Source of the DNA: Ischnura elegans
Taxonomy: Eukaryota > Arthropoda > Insecta > Odonata > Coenagrionidae
Length of the DNA stretch: 64,000 nucleotides
Direction of reading: 5' to 3'
Assembly (NCBI RefSeq): GCF_921293095.1
Contig: NC_060259.1
Coordinates: 27,411,812 to 27,475,811 of the forward strand
A program made the translations under genes and the position numbers. How positions within the stretch are numbered: the stretch's first letter is position 1; every line of letters begins with the position of its first letter. Shown piece by piece: positions 35,301 through 47,300 of this stretch. The notes under the pieces were generated by a model. The model made no database searches and was not told where the DNA came from. It worked only from the letters and a program-made list of their open reading frames with translations.

Positions 35301-38300
35301 ATGTTGAGTTGGTTTTAAGCATGGGAATTATTGATCCCAACGATGATGCATTCATAGGTATTTCATGAGGTATAGATATTTCTACAATGGCTATACAGTA
35401 GAACCTCACATATGAAAATTTCAGCAGAGAACCAAAAGAAGTTTCATGTGTGAGGTTTTTCGGTATTTAGCATGAAATCCTTTTCAATAGGGGCCAGTTT
35501 GTTTCCAGAATGTAATTACTTAATTGGAGGTAAGAAATTGAAGCCTACTAATCTTATTTAATCGCAATAAGCAACACCTCAGATGATGTGTTGCTTAGAA
35601 AAAAACTTTGCATTCCGGAACAACATTACCTACAGTTGAATATCTTGGTCAAATTGCTAGCATTTCTGGCTCTAAGCCGCAAAGCTATCATCCTGGAGAA
35701 ATTTCGGAATGGTGATAGTAAAGTTCACAGAGAAGCCAATTTTAGAAAAAAGTTCGATCATTAACAGTAGTTTTCAGGAAATTCATTTACCACCTAAAGA
35801 CAAACCCAAGAATGGAGATCGAAGAAATGAGATACCTCAGGAAAGTCATCCAAATTCACCCCATAATTAGGGAGCAAAATTTGACTAATGCTTTGTGAAG
35901 GCTTCACACTCTGTGGGCTGGGGTTCAAGTCCTGGCAGTGGCAGAGAACTTTTCAGAGATGGTTGTATTCCTGCTTGATAGTAGTGTGGAGGGAACATCT
36001 AGTACAACACGCTGTCCGGCAGATGGGATGTTAAGCCTGTCGTTACAACCTGGCTAATTGCAACACAGGGTCTCTATCCTCCCTCCCTTACCTCATGGTG
36101 AAAATGACCCCAGCTTTCAATTACTTCCCTCTAAATACCATACCATAGATAATATGGAGACCTCTCAGACCTCTTGTGTGTTTGAGATGCAGTGTCATTG
36201 TTTAACATTCCCATGTTTTGTATGTTAGGCCTGCTTCACATGGACGCGGACCCTCCGTGCTACGCGGGCGGATAAGGTTCCATTGAGTTTAATGGAAGTG
36301 TTCACATGAGTGCGACCGTCCGCACGCAGAGGAGGCATCTGCGTGGCCCCTCTGCCCCGCAGATCATCCGTGCGCGTACAGGCCACAGAGGCAGGTTGGT
36401 GCTTGCACATGAACGCGGACAGCTGATGCGGACCAAGTAGAATTCAAGCGAGTCAGTTGTATTTGAGCGAGCGCGGTGATAAGAGTGTTTTCGCAATGGA
36501 TTCAGTAGTTGACACTGAGCTATTGATTGGAGAGGTGTTAAAAACCTAACTTGTGGGATGTCTCTCATGATAAGTGTAAAGACCGTGATCTGCGACTAAA
36601 AGCGTGGGAAGAGATTACCCAAAGATTCTACCCTCGCCTTCAGGATATGGAACAGAATGAAAAGAAGAAAACTGGTGAGTAGAATATATTTTATTTTCAT
36701 AGTAGAAGTTGATTACAAGTTCCAATTTTTATACAACCCCTGACATATTTTTAATTGTTATACCGGAGGAAAATTCTTCTTTTTATAGCTGTGCAAAAAG
36801 AATAACGTGTTTTAATTGTTAAATCTATGTTATGAGTTTTCTTATGCTATATCTGCTTAATAAGCCGGCATTAAAAAAAAATATTCTTGGAGAATTCATG
36901 CTTGCGCGTAATAAACAGACTTTGGGGACTTGACTAACCCTTAACCAGTGACGTGCAATTCTTGTTACACTACCAGTGATGTGCGGTCTGGGAGACTGCA
37001 ATAAATTAAATATTCATAAAATGTTGCAAGGCCATTTTTATTATTTTATTTAATTTTTCTTTGAATGCTAAACTATTCTAAAACTTTTATTAAAATTTTA
37101 CATTCCCAATACGAACCAATTCGTCAGTAAAATTTTTTTTTTGAAACAGGATCAAAAAACTGGTGCCAAAAGCACTTGAGTTATAATTATTATATTTATG
37201 TATCAATATATCGCAAGATTTAAAAATTAGGCCTTAAATGTTAAATTTGGAAGGCTAATTAGTAAGTAGCCATGAAATTTATCCCGCTTATTCCTTTTCG
37301 TGATGCATTCTGCAGGTGATCAAAATTACAATTTTTCACAAAGGCACACACAGGCTTTTTGCATTGGAAAAATAAGAAGGAGGTTTTCCGTGTTTTTGTA
37401 CGATGGGAAAAGTCTACATATGCACAATAATTTATCCTACCTGTCTCAGGAGCCTTACATTTGACAATCTCCTTCCCATATGAAGTCTAACGAAATCTCC
37501 ACCATTTATTTAATACCTCTAAATCGTATCATATATCTAATATCTTTCTCAGACTGCTGAAGCACAAAAGAGTTGACAAAGGAAATATTCAATATTCTGA
37601 AAAATACAGCCATTGGCAACCTCCCGGATGTTATATACAGTACATTTTGTCTATAGTATCTACGCCACCTTTAGTTGCATTGTAAAATGCAATTACTACT
37701 GGTTTTCCCTAACTCTATATCATCACTCACCCTGTAGTGCATAAATGAAACTAAGGAAACAGTCTTATATATTTTGGGGGAATTGGATATTACAGTCTTG
37801 TTCGCCGAGAATCTGCAAAATGAAGAGCCCATTGTGTGTCCTTCGGATGACGCAAAATCATTAGGCCTTTTTATTTTTTGATCGTACCAACGTATTCAAT
37901 TGTAAAATTCGCTCATGAAAAATGTGAGACTAATAATCAAGAGGCTCAATATGTAATAGTACCCAGTGAGGTAATTTAATCCTTCAAATCAGGTTTCTGA
38001 GTAACGGTGTTATGGAAAGGTATACGAATTTTCTTCTTTGGCTCATTTCATGACCACATATAGCGATTTATCCTGAAAAAAAATATTCTTGCCTGGGGAG
38101 ATCTTTTACTACATCACTTTTGTCATCATCTGTGCTCCCTCCCTCACTATCAGTTGTAATTGTCGTGTTTTGTCGACAGATTTTTGCACTACTTAGAAAC
38201 TACGAATTCGAGAGTTTTCTGGTTGTTGGAAAAAAAGGGGCCAGAAAAACGCTTCGGACAAACGTAGTCGTAACCTCACTTGCATTTCGACGTTCGGTGT

Positions 38301-41300
38301 TTCCTAGGCTGCTTTATTTCTTCTTGCGATAAAAATCTATGCTAAGATGTTCTGTCCCCAAATAGTTAGGAGATCGACTGCTGAAAAATACCCATAAATA
38401 AATGTTGCGCTCCAGCCGTGGGTGCGCGAAATTTCGGGGTTCAATTGGTTCCAATTTACAAAGTACATACATTACATGTGTACTGCCTGCTGGGGGTACG
38501 AGAAATTCATCACTATTTTATTCTACTTATTGATAACATCTATAAAAATGTTGGCATTTAACGAACAAAATGAGTAATATTTCCAACACAAACTGGATTT
38601 CATTTGTTTTTCGTTCACCTTCAGAAACTACTTGAATGGTCATTTATTCTAAATTTTAGAAAAATAAAGTGCTTAATTATCCACTTTGTACGACTAAAGA
38701 TGCTTCCTAACAAAATATTAATTATTATTATATTTGATAAATAACTATGAATTGTTTTTAACAATTTTTTTAATCATTTCCACCAGCATTACCTTTATTG
38801 ATTCTTTGATGTGTGGTCCCAAAGACCACTAATCGAATTCAATTGCAAATTCACAGAAATTAATAAAAGGAACGTTAAATTTTAAGAGTGGGATGTCCTT
38901 GTTATGCAAAAATATGAAGCTAACGAGAATTATAAATATTTTTAAGTATCAATTTTGAAAATATTCATATTTTAAGAAACGCAGCGGTATCTCAGACCGC
39001 ACGTCATCGGTTAAGGGCTAAAACAACCATGTCATGTTTCATATAATGTTTTCAACGCTGTATCGTGAGGAACAAAGTAATGATAATTCTTTGTTATACA
39101 CACTTTTCAAGTCAGTGAATGAAGGACAGGAGAATTAGCAGAACCAGGAAATCTCTTTACTTTGTATTTTATTTTGAAGGAGTCAAATTAAATTTTAGAC
39201 TCTTGCCAGGAGAGCGCCCCAGTGACTATAAAGTAGTTGGCAAACTTATCTCTAATTGCATTGGCCGATCTATCTGATTTTACCTGATTCCGGTCATCTT
39301 GCAATCCTGTTACAGAGAGTGTGTCTTCGAAAGAATATCCGTCCCTTACTCTGACAAAATTATGCAAAAGGCAACATGCTTTAACTACTGCTTTAGCCTT
39401 TTCATGGTCAATATTAAGAGGACGGTGGAAAATTCTCCACTTATTAGTTAAAATTCCAAAACTACACTCGATAAACCTTCTGGCTCTTGTTAATCTGTAG
39501 TTGAAAATTCTTTTTTTGCAATTAAGGTTCTTCCTTGTAGAAGGTCTCACGATATGATCCGCTAAAGAGAAACCATCGTCGGCAACAATAACATAAGGCA
39601 ACTGGGACTCATTAGCTCCTGGAAGAGGTTCATCTTTTGGTATTCCTAAATTTCGTTCCGTCATTCGCATCTAGAATTGGCATTTTCCTAAGATGTTACT
39701 GTCATAGTTCCCTCCAAAAGAGCCCACATCAATATACGAGAAACAGTAGTTAGTATCAAAATTTGCCATTAGAACAATGGAAAAATAATGTTTATAATTA
39801 AAGGAGAGAGATCCACTTCTTGTGGGCTTTCCAAGGCGGATATGTTTTCCATCCAAAGCCCCAATGCAATTAGGAAAGTTGAATCCTGAACTTATTTCCT
39901 TCCATTTTTCCTCCATTGGCTGAGTCATACACTTATCTTTCATTGTGGTCCAAATAGCATCACACACCTCAGGGGCGCAGCTAGGAATTAAGACTGGGGG
40001 GGTTTAGGTGCAACTAATACCGGGGTGTGTTGAGGTATGGAATACCCACCAGGATAAGCGGTAGGTGCGAAATTATTAAATTGCGGAATTTTATGATAAA
40101 TGTTTCAAAATGGTGAGTTTAACGGCTTTCTGAGGGATATTTTATTAATCCTTACACTATTCTATTAGTGATATCAATCCAATTGAATAAAATGGATTAG
40201 CTTTAAAAATTTCTCTGAGCTCTGGGGGGGGGGGGGGTTAAACCCCTAAAACCCCCCCTCGCTGTGCCACTGACACATCCCACCCACAATCTTCGAAAGA
40301 GTTGATAGCCCTATTAAGTATGAATAGTGAAAATCCGTCATTGTGTTCCCACTTGCTAGGTATCTGTCAGAAAATAATTCAAAGTATTTTTATACCCGTT
40401 GTGAGCTGTGGGCGTGTGAAGTTTTTTATTGGAATCAAGTAAAATTGTCGCAAGTTCAATTCGTTTCGTAACCTAGTTGCGTCAATTTGCACATCCTTAG
40501 TCATTTGTCTTTACAAATATATGGATTCTTATTTGTCACACATCATCGAAACATTTTTGTTTTTATTTCAGTTGACAGAGTAGAAAAAAGGTGGAAAACT
40601 GCGAGAGATGCTTATTTCAAAAGCCGAAATAAGGCAAGAGCTACAAAGTCAGGGTCTGCTGCAGCGAAAGTCACCAAATACATTTACCACGATCTGTTGT
40701 AGTTTCTTGATTCTGTTTGGGAATGCACGACTGAATGTAGCTTGGAACAAGAAACCATTGAACCGGATGGAACATTGGAGCTGCCTACTAATGAGAATCC
40801 CTCGGACGATGCAGATAATTTTAGATCCCTGGCAAGCAATCACAAAAAGGTTGACTTCAGGAGGAAATTACCACAAAAAGGGCCATCAGCTTTTGAAGAC
40901 AGCTTGCTGTCATTATTACGAGATTCACGAGAAAAAGAGGATGATGACGATCGAGCGTTCTTCACATCAATCCTGCCATTATTGAAAACTTTTAACCTAG
41001 ATCAAAAGCTCATGTTTCGTACAGAAGTAGTACAACTTACGACGCGTATTAAAACTATTTCTTCCCAGCAGCCCCAATTTACGAAAACACCATACATTCC
41101 ATCCTCTTCTCCAAAATGTCCTGTGCAAAATCTGTACCTATCTAAATCACTTCCGCATCCTAGCTATCAACAAATGCTAAACCAAGCAACTGCTCTTTTA
41201 CCTTCACCAAGTACGTCAACATCATCTTGGGAGACCCTTTGAAACATTATCCATGCTATTTGTGCTGATATTATTTGTGATTTTTAGGATACAATTGAAA

Positions 41301-44300
41301 TAAAGTATTAATTAAGCAAAGTAAGAGTATTTTAATGATAACTTACCTCAGTGTGACACAGAGCCGCTCAGTAGGAGTAATGGAGATTCTAACTGCGTTT
41401 TGTCATTTTAAATGCCCTTCCACTTTCGATAAGAGCTCTTCGAACGACCGCATAGACATACGAAAATAGTTAAAAAACTAATTTTCATCAGCTCGCAGTT
41501 CAATAAATAGGGTCACAAAAGCGCCTTTAAATGCTCACAAGTGGGTGCACCCAAAATCTCCTTTGATGGGCATTTTATTTCAGTTTCTTAATGACCTGAT
41601 ATGCAGCAACTACTTGAATAGCACTTGGCAGCATGACCTCCTTCCATCTTGGCAATCTGAACACAACTGACATCGTGGCAGACGCTGACGGTTTTCGTCT
41701 GCGCCTATGTGAACAGCGGCAACTGCTCTCCGCACGCGTATTGCGTGGCACGGATGGTCCGCGTCCATGTGAAGCGGGTCTTATAGTTTTTGTTTAACAG
41801 CTTTTCCCATTCACCTTACTGTCTTAAAAGAAATTATTTTGTGCTGAAATAATTTAAAATGCTTTATAACGTGACTTAATGAGATAGCATTTTGAATGCA
41901 TAGCATTGTTTATTCTTTATTCTTCTTATTCAATATAGGAGCAAGAACAATTCAATAGCGGTGTGGCAGTTAGAGACCAACAGTCTCCTGACCCTTATGC
42001 AGCTATCAGAAAAAAGCTTGCCAGGCTTGAGGATTGCAGTGGTCGACTCTGTCTCTAGGTAAAAATTAGTGTATACAATTTTAAACTTTGTTTGAGTAAT
42101 TTGCAGGTGAAGGTGGAATGCAATTCCTTGGGTGGTTGGATAGATAAAAACATCTTGAAGAACGTTCTATTGTTAGCTTGTCAGAGATGCTTTAAGTAGT
42201 GCATGCGTATGAAAACAACATTTAACATGCTTCATGGTTGGTTTTCAGAGGTGAATTACTCCAAATTTAGGAGTCAGTCATGCTCAAACAAAAACAATGA
42301 GAGTATTTGGAGTAACTACTGTTAAAAATTTATTTTTTGGCAATACTTTATACTCCTAGTACTGGGTACTGTTGTCGAGTGCTAGGGAAAAACATGCTGT
42401 ATTCTATGTGGGGATTAGTTGCTGAATCAATAGCAGTGCTCATACTATACTTTAGAGTTGCTGTTTTTGTGGTTTTGACGGGCAATTTGGCTCTTCCTAT
42501 CTCTTGTTGTTAGAGTGTGTTTAGATCAAGTTTTGTATGTATCTTAACCTTTATAGTGCCAGCGGGCTGATCCATCAGCACAGGGGATATGTGCGAAAAG
42601 TACCACGGGCAGGCTTTTTTACAGCCACACCTTTTATTTTTTGTGTTTCATGTAGCTTTGGTAACTATTTTTAGTATCTGACATGGTTTAACATACCCTT
42701 AAGTTTTGGGAGCAAATAAAAAAAAAGTTTCTGAAAATGCATATTAGTTTCTATGTAAATTTTTAAGTGCAAACTTAAAAATTTGCCAAAAAAAGCCCTG
42801 GCATTCTTCAGCATACCAGGAAAAATAGGCTGGTAATAAAAGGGTTAATACAGTGAAACCTCTTTACATCATGGAGGGGACCAAAATTTGGGCAATTTGA
42901 TAATATGGAGGTTCACTATAGTGAGGTTTTAGTGGTAGGCACCATTTTTTTATATCCTTGGGAAATGAAAGGTGCTACTGTCTTTTAAGCCATTATATTA
43001 ATATATATAAACATATATGCATGCATAAGTGAACATATATTTACAATTTAATGATTACACAAAGGTAAAAGTAATTTGTTCAAGAGGCCTTTTTATGAAA
43101 TAAATTGGTTAAAATTTTTGTCGAACTCTTTCGAAATAAAGTTTTCAATTCCACGAGCACTTTTTAATGTCATTTTCACTATAAATAAATCACTAGCTGT
43201 TTTCGTTAATGCCTTTTGACCTAAGAAATAATTCCCTGGTCTAAGGGTTGTAATTTACTGATAGTGTTCGGAGGAAAGTACAATAGTTTTATATTTCTAA
43301 ACATAATTTCTTCATCCTAGTATTTCACTGCCTGAGTTTTTTTATTTGTGCAGCCTAGATATACAGCCAAGATATACAGTTTACAGATATACAGGTCACT
43401 GCTACATCTTTCTTCTGCCTGCCCTCGTTGATGACTAGGAAAATTGCTAATTATGTGGTAATGTCAAGCAGTCGCCTTCTTTTATTTCTTGAATCCATCA
43501 TCAGCCTATGATTAATTGAGGAATTTTCATATTTTTTCATTTGTTATGACAAATAATTGAAAATACTCCTTATAATATCTTTTAGAAGATTGATTTATCA
43601 TTCTTATAACATGTGACCTGTTAAAGATTATAAAAAAATAAATAAACACGTGACTACTGCAAAAAATAGACAAGAAATTGAGCGTCATTTTGAAAATTTC
43701 GTTGAATTCCCTCTCTCCAAAATACAATGCACATAGCGTCCTGAAGAAAAACTCTGTCGAGGGCATACAGAAACGCTAGGTTTGCGAAAGGACGTGATTT
43801 CCCGGTGAGAATGCTGGGCGAACTACTTCAGAATGTGGCGGCAACGGTAAAAAATTTCATTGCCCTACCGCATATCAGCTAATTAGCTGTCTCCTTCACC
43901 TAACATCGTCGCGCATGGATTGATGTTCGTTCAGTATTGCTAGAAATTGACGTCCCAGACTCCCGATGGAAGAGTCAGTTTTCATGGCATAAATACGCAG
44001 GCAAGACATATTGCTAATTTATATATGACTGTCACTAAGCGCAATAAGTTGTAAACTGCGATCGTTCACGAAAGCATCAAAAAAATTACCAAGGTGGTAG
44101 TAAGAAAGCGCTACACCGGGAAATATGGGAATAAAATAATTGCAAAACTGTATTTGATTTATTTCAGGTCGCGGTAAATTCATGGAATATTTTCATTTTA
44201 GAAGCGGAAGTAGCAATGCGGTCGAGTAATTCTGTCTCCATGGATGGGAGTGAAGTTAGTTGAAATATTTCCGCTAGCAAGTGATCATAGGCCGTGCTGG

Positions 44301-47300
44301 TCGCCTCTTTTATTAAGTGAACTTAGTATGCAGGCACTTACTAGAAAATAAAGCCATAAGTAAAAGAAAGCGAATGCTATCGCACGATTTGACCGTGATT
44401 CGAGAGAAAACGATGTGTTCTGTCTTCATTTACTGTCACTTAATATGATTAGGATAGTTGGATGCATTTTTCTTTTTATTTACTGTTAGGTATGCTCTCA
44501 TATGGAACAAAATGGCCCTAACTAATGGTTAATGGGAAAATTATTAAAGGCGTACAAGAAAAAAATAAGCGTGAAACATTTATCGCTGAAAATGTCATTC
44601 CATTTAGGTAATCGCGGCTGCATTAATGGTCTCTAGTTGTCTCGGTATGATTTGCAGAGGTAGTTAGGCCATCTTGGGGGTATATCTTTGGTATGAAGTA
44701 TGGAGGTTTTCACGAGGTAAAGAGGTTCACTACATGGAGGTTTGCCAGTAAATTTACATGTAAATCTGATGGGACCAGAGGGTTGGTACAAAGTATGGAG
44801 GTTTACGATGTAAAGAGGTTCACTACATAGAGGTTTTACTGTACCTGGAAATGTTAATAAAATTTTGAGGTCCGTTAAAAGTCAGGGAAATGCCAGTAAA
44901 AAAAACTGAAAAATTCAGTAAAAAATTGAAGCAGTCTGTAGTAATTATTTTCCTATTTCCAGGAATTCTTGCCTAAAACATTTACAGTATCTTTTTTGGT
45001 TGATTACTTGTGATGGAGCTTCCTCATCGTAGAGGGAGCTCCAGAGAGCCTTGTTTCGCTACCTTGAGAGACCATGTTGTCGGCAATGCACTGGCATTGT
45101 CATTTTGGTGTCGACTGGCTGACGAGAAGTGTGAGACATGTGGTGCATTGGCTTTTGGTGTGACTGTTTATTTTGATTTTGGTGCTGATGTTCTGATGCA
45201 TCAGGTGTAGGTAGTGGATGATGGAGGCAGATTTGCTGCCTAGATGAAGGTTAGCCTTGCACAAAATTATGTTTCAAAAGAATATAGATTGGCAATTCAG
45301 GCTTACTAACATGCTGAATTAAAGTACGGGTGAAGTCTTTCCTTATTTCTTTTTGTGGTAAGTTTATTTAATTTATTTTTATATACTTCTGTTAATTGTA
45401 TTTGACTAATCAAAGGCTCCATGTGATTGCAAATTCTTTCCTCCGAAGTTTCAAGTCTGACTTACCCCTTTCACTGCTGTGAATAGGTTTGCATGGCATG
45501 CTGCTGTGAATGCACTTTTTCTTCCTCCCTGCCTTGCAAAGCACTTCAAAGGGCCCCCAATCCGGGATCCTTTCCTCGATGAGCTCACCCTCGCTGGCCC
45601 CTCTTTTCTACCCTCTCCTCCCTCCCCAATAGTGACCTCTCTGACTGCATGTTGAAAATCTATCAATCAATTCGATCATCAAAAAGTGATTGTTTGCATC
45701 GCACTCCTGCCAATCAAGCAATCGAGTACGTTTTCGAAGGGTGTTTCTGTGATGAGAAATAACGATTTTGTTAACTTTGCTAAAATGGCCATTTTCCGGT
45801 CGTCGGCAGCCACGTTTTTAGTGAAGTTAATGAAATCGTTATTTTTCATTGCAGAAACACGGTTTGAAGATGTACTTGATTGCTTGATTGGCAGCAGTGC
45901 GATGCAAACAATCATTTTTTGATGATCGGATTGATTGGTTGATTTTCAAATTGCAGTCAGAGCGGTCACTTTTCGGGAAGGAGACCCCGCACTCCGAGGG
46001 TCAGGGCCAGCGAGGGTGAGCTCGTTGAGGAAAGGGTTCTGGATTAGCAACCCTGTAGAGGGTGTACCACGCCCATCCTGGAAGTACCTGTGCCATGGCC
46101 CAACGAAGTGCATTTTAACATATTCGCCGTATGTGAGGAGAATGTTTTCGGAGATTGAACTGCAGTGAAAGGGTTTAGGGAAAAAATTAACATCAACCAG
46201 TGGCATCTTCCTTACTAGGTGAAACAGTAGTTATGTATTTGAAAAATAGCTCAATAAAGGTATTTGAAAGTGAAATCTGAGACACCAAAAATATCATGGT
46301 TAAGCCGTATGATTTTTAATTATTTCCTCTTGAGTCCTCTCCATTTATAATTATAAAATGTTCCATCGATCACGGAATGAATGCCCATTCCATTTACAAT
46401 TTGGCAAACATGTTTAGATATGCTGAATATTGCAATGCTTGTTTCAAGTCTGGTGAGGCAGTTCATATTTTTAGCTCTGACAATTTTGCCAGGGTATACT
46501 TTTAAAGTTTCCTTAATGATCTTCTCCATTGTATTTGTACAGTGTAGCATAAGCATTCTGCTAAGTTATTCATGTTGTAAATACTCTAATATTGTAATAA
46601 TCTGACTTTCAAATTATGTATTTACTGTAGAAAAATTTGGCAATATGGTATTCTTGTAGATTAGGGCATTAGGTCTGGGTCAGTGCTGTTTATTGCCTCG
46701 ATATTAAAGGAAATTATTCCTTATTGTTGTTGCATCGGCCTGTTTTTATGAATCATAATATTTTTCATTTTTATGCCAAATTTAGGTCATTGATGCCAAA
46801 ATTAGCTTCATTCAGTGCTGTTTTGTGACCACTAAATTTCTTTACCGCGGTATAAACATGATTTAGTTTCATATGGTCAGTGGCTTGGGACTAGAAACTA
46901 ATGCTGTGCCATGATAAATTTTCTACATTCATGCAAAAATTCCAAGTTTTTTTTACTGCTTTTTGCTGATGTGTATAAATGTGGTTTATAGCCTGTTGGC
47001 TTTTCTTAAATAATTAACTTTTCTCACATGGTTCTTTAGAAAACAATGAATTTTCCACATCATGATGAAGCAATAATATATTGTTGATTTTCAATTTGAG
47101 GCTGGCCAAGTCGTATTCAGAAGAATTGGAGATACAAAGGGTTTTGAAGCCCTTGGGCTTCTGGCTTGACCATGAGGTGCACTGTCTTCCTCCTGTTGAA
47201 GCTTTCAATATGTCAGCTGGGGAGAGTCCAGAGGCTGTACCTGAGCTCCATGTAATTAAGGTAAACTTCTTTTCGTATGTAACTTCAATTTTGATTCTTA

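Larger units (their letters stand above)
36496..41242 (+). pseudogene. Harbinger accessory MADF-domain protein gene, two exons, broken
   Basis: Exon 1 36496-36674 (donor GTGAGT) and exon 2 40572-41242 (acceptor TTTTATTTCAG) join in phase 1. Exon 1 encodes VDTELLIGEVLK and, after a frameshift at about 36545, NLWDVSHDKCKDRDLRLKAWEEI, the LW+...Y+D...+...W..I pattern of MADF domains. Exon 2 continues VEKRWKTARDAYFKSRNK...KYIYHDLL, then an in-frame TAG at 40700-40702, then an open C-terminal region with a BESS-like segment (DRAFFTSILPLLKTFNLDQKLMFR). In active Harbinger elements this protein helps DNA recognition and nuclear import of the transposase. The transposase gene lies on the opposite strand within the intron of this gene. 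Confidence 0.8.
36228..41780. mobile_element. PIF/Harbinger transposon, 5553 bp, TTA target duplication
   Basis: The ends GGCCTGCTTCACATGGACGC and its inverse GCGTCCATGTGAAGCGGGTC match for most of 25+ bp, and similarity continues (GGACC, TCCGTGC). TTA is present at 36225-36227 and 41781-41783, the 3-bp target typical of Harbinger. It encodes the expected pair: a DDE transposase (minus, 39188-40363) and a MADF DNA-binding protein (plus, exons 36496-36674 and 40572-41242). Both genes carry lesions, and two other transposons have inserted, so it is inactive. Confidence 0.93.

Noticed and set aside
36938-36960. CCCTTAACC end taken as a telomere-like or satellite repeat
   Set aside because: Occurs only as an inverted pair with matching 4-bp flanks, so a transposon terminus explains it.
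45679-45922. Pair of 78-codon open frames on opposite strands as a small overlapping gene pair
   Set aside because: The similarity is fully explained by the inverted-repeat structure of the foldback at 45465-46173.
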